From Pseudomonadota bacterium (lineage in GTDB: Bacteria > Pseudomonadota > Alphaproteobacteria > Acetobacterales > Acetobacteraceae), in NCBI GenBank assembly GCA_021808545.1, contig JAKBBM010000004.1, positions 1-58,959 of the forward strand: 58,959 bases of DNA. Direction: 5' to 3'. Numbering within the stretch: the stretch's first letter is position 1; every line of letters starts with the position of its first letter. Under the pieces are notes generated by a model. The model made no database searches, was not told the DNA's origin, and saw only the letters and a list, made by a program, of their open reading frames with translations. A program made the position numbers and the translations under genes. Below are positions 26,190 to 34,658 of this stretch, piece after piece.

Positions 26190-26208
26190 AAACCACAGGG
26201 AGAGAAGA

Positions 26209-27876
26209 ATGAACGCGTCCCAAAACGGGGTGGGATTTTCGTTGTTCCTGTTAAAATATTTGATTTTTGAAAATAAGAAGGTAGGTGAGCGGAGGTTTTG
26301 CCGTGGCAAGCTCTCGGCCTTCATGCTGGTTTCCACCAGCCTGTCCGCCCCCATGGCGCATGCGGCTGGCGTGCAACTTGGCGATGTTACGATTACGCTT
26401 CAATCAACCCTCGGCTATACGCTGGGCGTGCGGACGGCGCCGGTCAATAATGGGGCGCTGGGGCTGAACACCGATGATGGTGACCGCAATTTCCGTTCTG
26501 GAATCATGGAAAACCGGTTCCAGACCTTGGAACAGCTGGGCGTTGTTGATGGCAATTACGGGTTTCGGGCCAGCGCGTTGGCGTGGATCGACACCGCATA
26601 TTTGCAGCGAAACAAGAATAATTCACCTTATACCGTGAATGCGTTTGGCGTGGGGCCGCAAGGCTTCCCGAGCGGTACGGTGGCGAATGAGGGACGGCGG
26701 ATCGAGCCGCTGGCGGCGTTCATTTACGGCAGTGAATATTTCGCCAACGGGGATCAGAAGCTTTCCTGGCAAATCGGCCGGCAGACCATCACCTGGGGCG
26801 AGAGCCTGTTCTCGCTCGATGGCATTTCCAGCCTGCAGGCGCCGCTGGATTTCTACGAAGCGCAATCATTGCCAAATCCGCAGGCGCAGTCTTTGTTTCT
26901 GCCAACGGGCGCGGCTTCTTTCGCGTATAGCTTTGCCTCAGGCTTGTCGCTTGCCGCCTATTGGCAGTTTGAGTATGAGCCGGATATTTTGCCTGGTTCG
27001 GGCAGCTATTTCTCAAGCGCGGATCTGGTCGGGCCGGGAGCATCGCGCATTCTGGTGGCGCCGCTCAATGTCACCAGCGCGTCCATCTATCGCGGGCCCG
27101 ACATCCGGCCATCTAACGGGCTCGATCAGTTCGGCGTCTCGGTGCGGCAAAATTTTGGCAATGTTCAGGTGGGGGCGTATTTCGTCCGCGGCATTCCCAA
27201 AACGCCAGCTATCTATTCCACGATCTATGCCACGCCCCAGCCAGGACCCGCCGGCGCGGCGCTGGGCCAGTACAGGCTTGTTTACGCGCAACCTGTGAAT
27301 GCTTATGCGATTAGCGCCTCGACGCTGTTTCATGGCGCCAATGTCGCCGCTGAGATTTCCGGCCGTACCAACCAGCCGCTGATCAGCAGTGTCGCATCCT
27401 ATAATGCGGCGACGCCGGCAAGCTATGATCATCCGCTTTATGCCATCGGCAATGTGGTCGATGCGCAGATCTCCGCGCTTTACCTGACGAAGCCAATGCC
27501 GTTCATGCCCAATGGCGCCAATATCGCGGCGGAATTGACCTTGAACAAGGTTCTAGGTGTTACCAAGAACAAACAAAATCTTGCCCCCGGCAATACCAGC
27601 GAGGGCGGGGCGTTCGAGATTACATTTTCGCCAAGCTGGTTCCCGCTGAATGATGTGGAAGTTGATCTGCCTTTGGGGTGGACCACCACCTTTATGGGAG
27701 ATTCGCAATATGATGGATCGGCCGCCGGCACGGGAGCCATCGATATTGGGGTGAAGGCAATTTACAAGGCCAACCTGACCGTGGGCTTTAATTATCAGCG
27801 CTATTACGGCCCATCCAATCGCCAAGCTCTGCTGGATCGGGATTTCGCAACATTTTACGTTCAAAGAACGTTTTGA
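26209..27876 (+). CDS. DUF1302 outer-membrane beta-barrel protein
   Basis: 555 residues from the ATG at 26209, preceded by GGGAGAGAAG. A signal peptide with an extended N-region ends at PMAHA-AGVQLGDV. The remainder is rich in alternating beta strands and aromatic residues, and ends in FYVQRTF; the terminal Phe is the usual outer-membrane barrel signal. DUF1302 proteins are typically found beside DUF1329, Ycf48-like and RND/MMPL genes in hydrocarbon-, terpene- and steroid-using proteobacteria, as here. A role as a pore for hydrophobic compounds is inferred. Confidence 0.9.
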   Translation: MNASQNGVGFSLFLLKYLIFENKKVGERRFCRGKLSAFMLVSTSLSAPMAHAAGVQLGDVTITLQSTLGYTLGVRTAPVNNGALGLNTDDGDRNFRSGIMENRFQTLEQLGVVDGNYGFRASALAWIDTAYLQRNKNNSPYTVNAFGVGPQGFPSGTVANEGRRIEPLAAFIYGSEYFANGDQKLSWQIGRQTITWGESLFSLDGISSLQAPLDFYEAQSLPNPQAQSLFLPTGAASFAYSFASGLSLAAYWQFEYEPDILPGSGSYFSSADLVGPGASRILVAPLNVTSASIYRGPDIRPSNGLDQFGVSVRQNFGNVQVGAYFVRGIPKTPAIYSTIYATPQPGPAGAALGQYRLVYAQPVNAYAISASTLFHGANVAAEISGRTNQPLISSVASYNAATPASYDHPLYAIGNVVDAQISALYLTKPMPFMPNGANIAAELTLNKVLGVTKNKQNLAPGNTSEGGAFEITFSPSWFPLNDVEVDLPLGWTTTFMGDSQYDGSAAGTGAIDIGVKAIYKANLTVGFNYQRYYGPSNRQALLDRDFATFYVQRTF

Positions 27877-27903
27877 TGAATGCCACTTTGTGGAGGAAGA
27901 CGC

Positions 27904-29319
27904 ATGAAACGTCGTAAAATTGTCGGTGGGGCTGCGGGTCTTCTCGCGGCACCGTTCATTCTGAGGCAATCTCCCTTCAGCCCCGGTGTGGCACGTGCTG
28001 ATGCGGTGGCCGATCCCGCGCGGCTGACCCAGGATTTAACCCCGCTTGGCGCCGAGCGCGCGGGCAGCAAAAGCGGGCTGATTCCGGCATGGACCGGTGG
28101 CGCCCATACACCGCCCGCGGACTGGGCGCCTGATAAGCTACCGCCGGATTTGTTCGCCGGGCAGAAGCCGGTTTTCACGGTCACCAAGGATAATATGGCG
28201 CAATATGCCCATATGCTCAGCGCCGGTCAGGTGGAAATGCTGAAGCGGTATGGCGGCAAAGGATACAGGATGGATGTGTATCCGTGCGAACGAACGGCAT
28301 GCGCGCCCGATTATGTCTATAAAAATACGGCCTTGAATGTAACGAGGTCGAAATTTGCGCCCGGCGGCGTGCGTTACGGTGTGGCCAACGCCATTGGCGG
28401 TATTCCTTATCCTATTCTCGATCCCGATCCGGCGGTGGCGGGGGCGCAGGCGATTTGGAACCACCAGCTCCGTTGGGGCGGATATGAATGGTTCAATGTA
28501 CCATCCGCCTATGTTGTTAGTAATGGCAACCGGGTGCTGACGAGTTCAGGAAAATCCTACACACGTATTTCCTATTACGAGCCGGGCGTGGATGTAGAGA
28601 ATTTTTCTGGTTTCTACTATATTAACTGGGAGGAGTATGTAGCGCCGCCGCCCATTGCGGGCGGAAAATTCATGGCGGCCTTCACGCTTCAACCCAAGGA
28701 ACATCCCGATCAGGCCTGGGAATATCTGGTCGGCGAGGGGCGCATCCGCCAGCTTCCCGCCTTTGAGTATGATAGCCCGATTACCCAGTATAACGATGCC
28801 GCCGATGCTGATGAGGCGTTTGGGTTTGTCGGCGCGCTGGACCGCTATAATTGGAAGCTGGTCGGCAAGAAGGAGATGATCGTCCCCTACAACCAGAACA
28901 GCCTGTACATGGCCCAGCCCCAGGATGCGATGCTCTCCGATTTCGTGAATCCAGATTTAATCCGCCATGAAGTGCATCGTTGTTGGGTTGTGGAGGCGAC
29001 ATTGGCGCCCGGCGCGCGCATGTCTGAGCCGTTCCGCCGGTTTTATCTCGATGAAGATACGTGGATGATCATGCTGACCGACGGGTATGATGATCAGAAA
29101 AATTATTGGCGGTTCAGTTATAACACCAACGCCGCGCGTCCAGATTTGCCAGGCACCATTTATCAGGGACAGATCATTTGTAATTTGCAGCAGCAGGAAT
29201 ATGTTTTCGCGCAGCCTCTATTCAACGCGCCGTTCCCGCAAAATGGAAATTGGGTATTCAAATCCTTGCCCAATTCCATGTTCCAGCCGCAATCCATGGT
29301 GGATTCGGGCGGCTTGTAG
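27904..29319 (+). CDS. DUF1329 exported protein
   Basis: 471 residues from the ATG at 27904. The N-terminus MKRRKIVGGAAGLLAAPFIL has adjacent arginines and a moderately hydrophobic stretch, so it may be a Tat signal. DUF1329 is LolB/LolA-like in fold and is thought to carry lipids or hydrophobic ligands through the periplasm. The family-type segments GIPYPILDPDPAVAGAQAIWNHQLRWGG, RIRQLPAFEYDSP and FGFVGALDRYNWKLVGKKEMIVPYN are present. It follows DUF1302 by 27 bp in the same operon. Confidence 0.9.
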   Translation: MKRRKIVGGAAGLLAAPFILRQSPFSPGVARADAVADPARLTQDLTPLGAERAGSKSGLIPAWTGGAHTPPADWAPDKLPPDLFAGQKPVFTVTKDNMAQYAHMLSAGQVEMLKRYGGKGYRMDVYPCERTACAPDYVYKNTALNVTRSKFAPGGVRYGVANAIGGIPYPILDPDPAVAGAQAIWNHQLRWGGYEWFNVPSAYVVSNGNRVLTSSGKSYTRISYYEPGVDVENFSGFYYINWEEYVAPPPIAGGKFMAAFTLQPKEHPDQAWEYLVGEGRIRQLPAFEYDSPITQYNDAADADEAFGFVGALDRYNWKLVGKKEMIVPYNQNSLYMAQPQDAMLSDFVNPDLIRHEVHRCWVVEATLAPGARMSEPFRRFYLDEDTWMIMLTDGYDDQKNYWRFSYNTNAARPDLPGTIYQGQIICNLQQQEYVFAQPLFNAPFPQNGNWVFKSLPNSMFQPQSMVDSGGL

Positions 29320-29387
29320 GCAAAGCCGGCGCTGCTTCCGCGCCACGACATAAGCCGCGCGGCACGGAAGCGTGATGGAGACGCGTC

Positions 29388-30470
29388 TTGAAGATCGCAA
29401 GAAAGTTTTTTCTGTTCCTGGCGATGGTAATTTTGGCGCCAGGTGGGGGCGGATTGGCCGATCCGGCTGGCTATTACGCGCTATCGCATGCGGCCATTCC
29501 CGTGAAGGATCCAGGCGGTGTAATGCTGGATGCGCTGGCGCAAGCGGGTGTTCGAATCTTCGCCGCCGGCCAGCATGGCGTGATCGCCATGGCTAAGGCC
29601 GGGCATCCGCCCTGGACGCAGGCGCATGTGCCGGTGGATTTGTTGCTGACGGCGCTGTATTTCGCACCGTCTGGTACCGGGGTGGCGGTGGGGCATTATG
29701 GTGTCATCCTGCGTTCATCCGATGGTGGTCGGCACTGGCGCAAGATGATAGACGGGCGCGATGTCATTGCCGATTTAGCGCGGATCGCGCGTGCGGATGC
29801 GGCGGCGACCCCGCAGGCGCCCGCGACGCATCTGGCGCAGAGAGTGGCCCATGCCTATGCGGCGGTGGGGCCAAGCAAGCCGTTCCTTTCGGTGGGGGCG
29901 TGTGGCGGTGGCATTCTGGCGGCCGGGCAGCAGGATTTGGCGATGTACAGCACCGATGACGGACAAAGCTGGCGCAGCTGGACACAATATATCGATAATC
30001 CGCAATTCAATAATATTTACGGAATCGTTGCGGATTCAGGTGTGACCTACCTGATTGGCGAGCAAGGGATGGTTTTAAAAAGTGATTCTGGCTGCAAGAA
30101 TTTCTCGCCAGTTGGAGGATCTTTCAATGTCACTTTGTTTGGCGGCGTGCGGCTTGGCCATGATGGTCTGCTTGTTTATGGGCTCAATGGCACAATTGAG
30201 AAAACCAGTGATGGCGGGGAGAACTGGGCCGATTTATCAGTAGGGCGGGATAATGTGATCGATACCGGGATTCACCTCGCCGATGGACGGGTTTTGCTCG
30301 GCACGGTGGGCGGGCGGCTGTTCATGAGCAATCCCGGCGTGACATCGTTCCATGAGCTGAACCTAGTTGAACCTTACGAGGTCGCGGCCCTGCTGCAGAT
30401 GAAATCGGGCGCGGTCCTTATTGCCGGCGATGGCGGTGTCCATGCCCACGCCCTGTCCGAACTCAAATAA
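29388..30470 (+). CDS. Ycf48-like / BNR-repeat beta-propeller exported protein
   Basis: 360 residues from a TTG start preceded by GGAG at 29376; a signal peptide (MKIARKFFLFLAMVILAPGGG) supports this start. Repeats of the form V.GHYGVILRSSDGGRHWRKM, MYSTDDGQSWRSW, YLIGEQGMVLKSDSGCKNF, YGLNGTIEKTSDGGENWADL mark the Asp-box/Ycf48 seven-bladed propeller. The family includes the photosystem II assembly factor, but relatives in DUF1302/DUF1329 operons are unrelated to photosynthesis and probably assist the transporter. Confidence 0.88.
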   Translation: MKIARKFFLFLAMVILAPGGGGLADPAGYYALSHAAIPVKDPGGVMLDALAQAGVRIFAAGQHGVIAMAKAGHPPWTQAHVPVDLLLTALYFAPSGTGVAVGHYGVILRSSDGGRHWRKMIDGRDVIADLARIARADAAATPQAPATHLAQRVAHAYAAVGPSKPFLSVGACGGGILAAGQQDLAMYSTDDGQSWRSWTQYIDNPQFNNIYGIVADSGVTYLIGEQGMVLKSDSGCKNFSPVGGSFNVTLFGGVRLGHDGLLVYGLNGTIEKTSDGGENWADLSVGRDNVIDTGIHLADGRVLLGTVGGRLFMSNPGVTSFHELNLVEPYEVAALLQMKSGAVLIAGDGGVHAHALSELK

Positions 30471-30489
30471 TTTTGGATGATGCAAGCTG

Positions 30490-32868
30490 ATGTCTCATCA
30501 CCCCTCAACGCCCCGGCCTATGGTCGCCGATCTGGAAGATTTCGATCATAATTCAGGAAGTTTCGTCGAGCGGCTTATCTTCAATAACCGGCTTCTAATT
30601 GTAATTTTATGCGCGATGCTAACGGTTTTTTTTGGGTGGCAGGCGTTGAGATTGGATCTGAACGCCAATTATGATGGCACGATTCCACTGCGCGATCCTT
30701 TCATGCTGCATTATCTGGCGCATGCGAATGATCTGCAGGCCAGCGGCAATGCGCTTAGTATCGCCGTGCAGGCCGATCATGGAACCATAGCAAGTGCGGC
30801 TTACCTCTCGACCCTGCAGAATATCACAAATGATGTTCTTGATCTTCCTGGCGTCAACCGGCCATTTGTAACCTCGTTATGGACGCCGACAACCCGTTGG
30901 ACCGGTGTGGTGCAGGGCGGGATTATTAGTGGCCAGGTTATCAGCAGTTCGTACAATGGCAGCCCCGCGGCTGTGGCGGATGTCATGCATAACATCGCAC
31001 GGACGGGCCGTGTTGGCGAGTTGGTGGGCACGGATCTGAAATCGAGCATGGTTTATGCCCCCTTGATGAACCATAATGGCGTTACGGGAAAACCACTCGA
31101 TTATGCCCAGCTTGCGCGCGATTTGCGGACCTTGCGCGCCACCTATCAGGCGCAGGGGGTCAGGCTGCATATCGTGGGGTATGCCATGGTTGTCGGCGAC
31201 ATGATCCTTGGCATCCGTAAAATCCTGATCTTTTTTGGCGTCAGCGTCCTGATTGCCGCAGGCTTTCTCTATTGGTTTACGCGCAGCGGACGCAGCACGC
31301 TGTTGGTTGTCGCCTGCACCATGGTGGCGGTTACCTGGCAGCTTGGGGTGCTGCCGCTTATGGGATATGATCTGGACCCGTATTCCGTTCTTGTTCCGTT
31401 TCTTGTTTTCGCCATTGGCATGAGCCATGGCGCGCAGAAAATGAATGGTGTGATGCAAGATATTGGGCGTGGCGCGCATCCGCTGGTGGCCGCGCGCTAT
31501 ACGTTCCGACGCCTCTTCCTGGCGGGCTTTACCGCCTTGATCTGCGATGCGGTTGGGTTTGGCGTGCTCTTGCTCATCAATATCCGCGAAATTCGCGAGC
31601 TGGCGCTGATCGCCAGCTGTGGTGTCGCCATCCTGATCTTCACGAACCTGATTTTGCTGCCGGTTTTGCTAAGTTATGTCGGCGTGAATCGTGCCGCGGC
31701 GGTACGCAGCCTGCGGTACGAAATAGCGGATGAGCCCGGACGGGGGTATTGGAATTTTATCGCCGGCTTTACGCGCCGGCGGCGTGCCGTGCCTGTTTTG
31801 GCAGGGGCCATGCTGATTACGCTGGGTGGATATATTGTTGGTCGCCAGGCGCAGATTGGCGATGTGGGAACCGGTGCGCCGGAGCTGCGGCATAACTCGC
31901 TCTACAACCGGGATGCGCGGTATATCCAAAATCATTACGGAACGGGAGACAATAAATTCATTATATTCGCCGACTCAAAACCCTACCAGTGCTCGAGCTT
32001 GCCTGAGCTGACAACGATAGACCGGCTGGGCTGGGTGCTTGAACAATTGCCCGAGGTGAAAACCGTGGCCTCGATGCCCAAGGAATTATCGTGGATTACC
32101 CAGGTCATGACCGATGATTCTCCAAAATGGGATACACTCATCTATAACCAGCGTCTGATCAATGGGTTTGCCATAACCATGCCGCTTGGGCAGGATTCGC
32201 TTGATTGCAGCTTTATCCCTATCACCGCCTCGCTGACCGATCTGAAGGCGACAACCTTGGAGAAGGTCGTGAAAACGGCCCAGGCCTTCATCGCCGATCC
32301 GGCGAATCAGGGAGCTGGCTTTAAATTGTCGCTCGCGGGCGGCAATGCCGGTATTGCCGCGGCAACAGACCGCGTGATCACGCGAGCGAATACCTATATG
32401 CTGGTCTGGATTTATCTGGCAGTGATCGCGCTTTGCTATATCGCCTTTCGCTCGTGGCGCGCGGTTGTGTGTGCTGTTGTTCCGCTGTTCGTGACGTCGG
32501 TTTTGTGCAAGGCGCTCATGGTGGCCATGGGTGTTGGCATAACGGTTGCAACCTTGCCGGTGGTGGCGCTGGGGGTGGGAATTGGTGTTGATTACGCACT
32601 CTATGTGCTGGGCGTGATGATGACCCATTTGCGCGCCGGCATGGCTTTGGAACAGGCATATGACCGCTCATTGCGCTTTACGGGCCGCATTGTCATGTTC
32701 ACCGGCTTTACCTTGGCCTTGGGGGTTGGCACATGGTATTTTGCGCCCATCAAGTTCCAGGCCGATATGGGGCTGCTGCTCGCCTTCATGTTTTTGTGGA
32801 ACATGCTTGGGGCCTTGGTTTTACTGCCCGCCCTGGCCAGCTTTCTGCTGAAACCGTCAACCTTATAA
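30490..32868 (+). CDS. RND superfamily (MMPL-type) transporter
   Basis: 792 residues. One N-terminal membrane helix (about 31-53), a periplasmic domain, a five- to six-helix block (about 240-410), a second periplasmic domain, and a second block (about 625-790). The halves look like the MMPL/sterol-sensing duplication: SVLIAAGFLYWFTR, SVLVPFLVFAIGMSHGAQKM in the first and YLAVIALCYIAFRSWRAVV, VVALGVGIGVDYALYVLGVM in the second. It is last in the envelope operon, 19 bp after the Ycf48 gene. Likely moves hydrophobic molecules; direction is not decided by sequence. Confidence 0.93.
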   Translation: MSHHPSTPRPMVADLEDFDHNSGSFVERLIFNNRLLIVILCAMLTVFFGWQALRLDLNANYDGTIPLRDPFMLHYLAHANDLQASGNALSIAVQADHGTIASAAYLSTLQNITNDVLDLPGVNRPFVTSLWTPTTRWTGVVQGGIISGQVISSSYNGSPAAVADVMHNIARTGRVGELVGTDLKSSMVYAPLMNHNGVTGKPLDYAQLARDLRTLRATYQAQGVRLHIVGYAMVVGDMILGIRKILIFFGVSVLIAAGFLYWFTRSGRSTLLVVACTMVAVTWQLGVLPLMGYDLDPYSVLVPFLVFAIGMSHGAQKMNGVMQDIGRGAHPLVAARYTFRRLFLAGFTALICDAVGFGVLLLINIREIRELALIASCGVAILIFTNLILLPVLLSYVGVNRAAAVRSLRYEIADEPGRGYWNFIAGFTRRRRAVPVLAGAMLITLGGYIVGRQAQIGDVGTGAPELRHNSLYNRDARYIQNHYGTGDNKFIIFADSKPYQCSSLPELTTIDRLGWVLEQLPEVKTVASMPKELSWITQVMTDDSPKWDTLIYNQRLINGFAITMPLGQDSLDCSFIPITASLTDLKATTLEKVVKTAQAFIADPANQGAGFKLSLAGGNAGIAAATDRVITRANTYMLVWIYLAVIALCYIAFRSWRAVVCAVVPLFVTSVLCKALMVAMGVGITVATLPVVALGVGIGVDYALYVLGVMMTHLRAGMALEQAYDRSLRFTGRIVMFTGFTLALGVGTWYFAPIKFQADMGLLLAFMFLWNMLGALVLLPALASFLLKPSTL

Positions 32869-32923
32869 CCCGGTTTGAGGGTATGAGATGGCGCGCCGCG
32901 CGCGGGCCATGTGCGCCCAGGGC

Positions 32924-34063
32924 TTAGATCAGCAGCATGCGGATCAGTTCCGCCTGACGGCTGACCCCGGCTTTGGCGAAAATCGCGCGCAGATGCGCCC
33001 GCGCAGTGGTAACGCGTATGCCCAAGGCAGCGGCGGCCTCATCCATGCTGCGCCCGCCGGCCAGGGCGGCGGCAAGCCTGGTTTCCGTGGCCGTGAAGCC
33101 AAACATTTCCGCCAGTATCTTGTCATCCATGGCGGTGCGTGAATCCATGTCGCGCACGAACACCGCCGCTGCGGAGGGGGGATGTTCGTTTTGATCCACA
33201 ATTTCTGGCATGGCATGCACCATTACCGCCAAGTCACGCGCTCCAGAGGGGCGGGCAAGTGTGCCGGCGAAGACTTCATTCGCGGTTGCAAGAGAGGCGG
33301 AAACAAGGGTGTGCAGATGCCGTGTATCGGTTGGGGTGCACCCTTCGAGACGGTTTTCTGTCAGGCGGATGCCGTCATGGTTTTGCATCATGGCAATGGC
33401 AATGGCGTTGCGATAGAGAATCCGCCGATCCGCGCGGATGACGATAAGGCCAACCCCCACCCGTTCCATCGCCACTTCGTAAAGCCGCCGTTCCTCTTCT
33501 TTACGGGCCAATTGTGTCGAAAGGCCAAGCGCGCCCTGAAGATGGGGGCGCAGCCGGACGAGTGTGTCTTGCGCCTCGTGCTTGAAGGGGGAGGCATCAC
33601 CGCGCCGGAAGAGACGCAGGCGGATCAGTCTGCCATCACCGTCGCTGAAATTAATCCCAAGCGTATGGTAGCCGGTGGCCCAATGATCTTGCTCGCTCAG
33701 TAACGCGTCGGGAAATGGCGCGCGTCCACGCACCGCCGCCGCCGCCGCCACGGCCGCTATATTGGGGGAGATGTTTGTAAACGGGTCGAAGCGACGCCAG
33801 GTTTCATGCTGGATGGGCAGGACCTTGTCGTCGCCATGGCCGGAAATTAGGAAGCCTATATCTTGAGGACCATCTTGTTTTAAGGTCGCCGCCGCCCCCA
33901 GCAGTCCGAAATGGCGGATCAGCTGGACCAGGATTCCAGGCCAGGGCTGATGCGCCGTGGCTGTTTCGTAAATTCCTCGCACGATGGTGTCGTACGAGGA
34001 AATATCCGAATCTGTTAGCGCCCGGGGGCTTATGCCTGTGCCCGCCGCGATAATATGACGCAT
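32924..34063 (-). CDS. LuxR-family transcriptional regulator (possibly TeiR-like)
   Basis: 379 residues. The C-terminal LuxR helix-turn-helix spans about 313-377: FGFTATETRLAAALAGGRSMDEAAAALGIRVTTARAHLRAIFAKAGVSRQAELIRMLL. A PAS-like sensing region lies in the middle (VGVGLIVIRADRRILYRNAIAIAMM). It converges on the transporter operon and diverges from the ferredoxin/KshA-like pair. TeiR, a LuxR-type activator of steroid genes in Comamonas testosteroni, is a useful comparison, but orthology is inferred from context and domain type only. Confidence 0.9.
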   Translation of the reverse strand: MRHIIAAGTGISPRALTDSDISSYDTIVRGIYETATAHQPWPGILVQLIRHFGLLGAAATLKQDGPQDIGFLISGHGDDKVLPIQHETWRRFDPFTNISPNIAAVAAAAAVRGRAPFPDALLSEQDHWATGYHTLGINFSDGDGRLIRLRLFRRGDASPFKHEAQDTLVRLRPHLQGALGLSTQLARKEEERRLYEVAMERVGVGLIVIRADRRILYRNAIAIAMMQNHDGIRLTENRLEGCTPTDTRHLHTLVSASLATANEVFAGTLARPSGARDLAVMVHAMPEIVDQNEHPPSAAAVFVRDMDSRTAMDDKILAEMFGFTATETRLAAALAGGRSMDEAAAALGIRVTTARAHLRAIFAKAGVSRQAELIRMLLI

Positions 34064-34293
34064 GCTCCACCTTGTCGTTTTGGCCAGGGCTGTGCCGCCC
34101 TGGCTATTATATAGGACACATTTGCGGGAGAGTGATTTTTCCTGTCAAGAAGGCCAGCGCCTACTTCAAATTGACGTGGTCGTCCGCCAACGCCGCCACT
34201 AAAAGCAATTCGATATAACTTACTAAGCCGCGAGGAAATGGAAGTGAGCGTCTTTTGCTCGTTTATGGCGTTTGCCCGTCGGGTGTGCTGGCC

Positions 34294-34614
34294 ATGACGG
34301 CATCTCTACAGCCCAGCCAGGCCGAGGCTGACGTGACCCTGACGGTGAGCCTGGATGGCCAGAACTTAACTCTGGCCTGGCCGAGGGGGCGCGTTTTGTT
34401 GGATGTTTTGCTCGATGAAGGTTTGGCGCCCCCTCATTCCTGCCGCGATGGCAAATGTGGTGTTTGTGCGTGTAAGCTGGTGGCCGGCGAAGTTGCGATG
34501 ATCAGCAATGACGTACTGGAGCCTGAAGATCTCGAACAAGGCTGGATCTTGTCCTGTCGGGCTGTCGCGGGCACGGCGCTGGTTGGGGTCACATTCGATC
34601 CCGACAATGGCTGA
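34294..34614 (+). CDS. Stand-alone plant-type [2Fe-2S] ferredoxin (KshB C-terminal-like)
   Basis: 106 residues from the ATG at 34294; a TTG at 34255 would add 13 residues of unlikely sequence. Cluster ligands are Cys50-x4-Cys55-x2-Cys58-x29-Cys88 (SCRDGKCGVCACKL ... LSCRA). The stretch GEVAMISNDVLEPEDLEQGWILSC resembles the C-terminal ferredoxin domain of KshB-type reductases, but the FAD/NAD reductase part is missing. It lies 44 bp upstream of the KshA-like gene and very probably feeds it electrons; the reductase must be encoded elsewhere. Confidence 0.93.
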   Translation: MTASLQPSQAEADVTLTVSLDGQNLTLAWPRGRVLLDVLLDEGLAPPHSCRDGKCGVCACKLVAGEVAMISNDVLEPEDLEQGWILSCRAVAGTALVGVTFDPDNG

Positions 34615-34658
34615 GCCGTGCGCCGTCAGATTCCGCCGCCCACCCCCTTAACAGGAGA

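Noticed and set aside
29388-30470. Ycf48-like protein as evidence of photosynthesis
   Set aside because: The family occurs widely in non-phototrophs inside DUF1302/DUF1329/RND operons, and no photosystem or bacteriochlorophyll genes are in the window.
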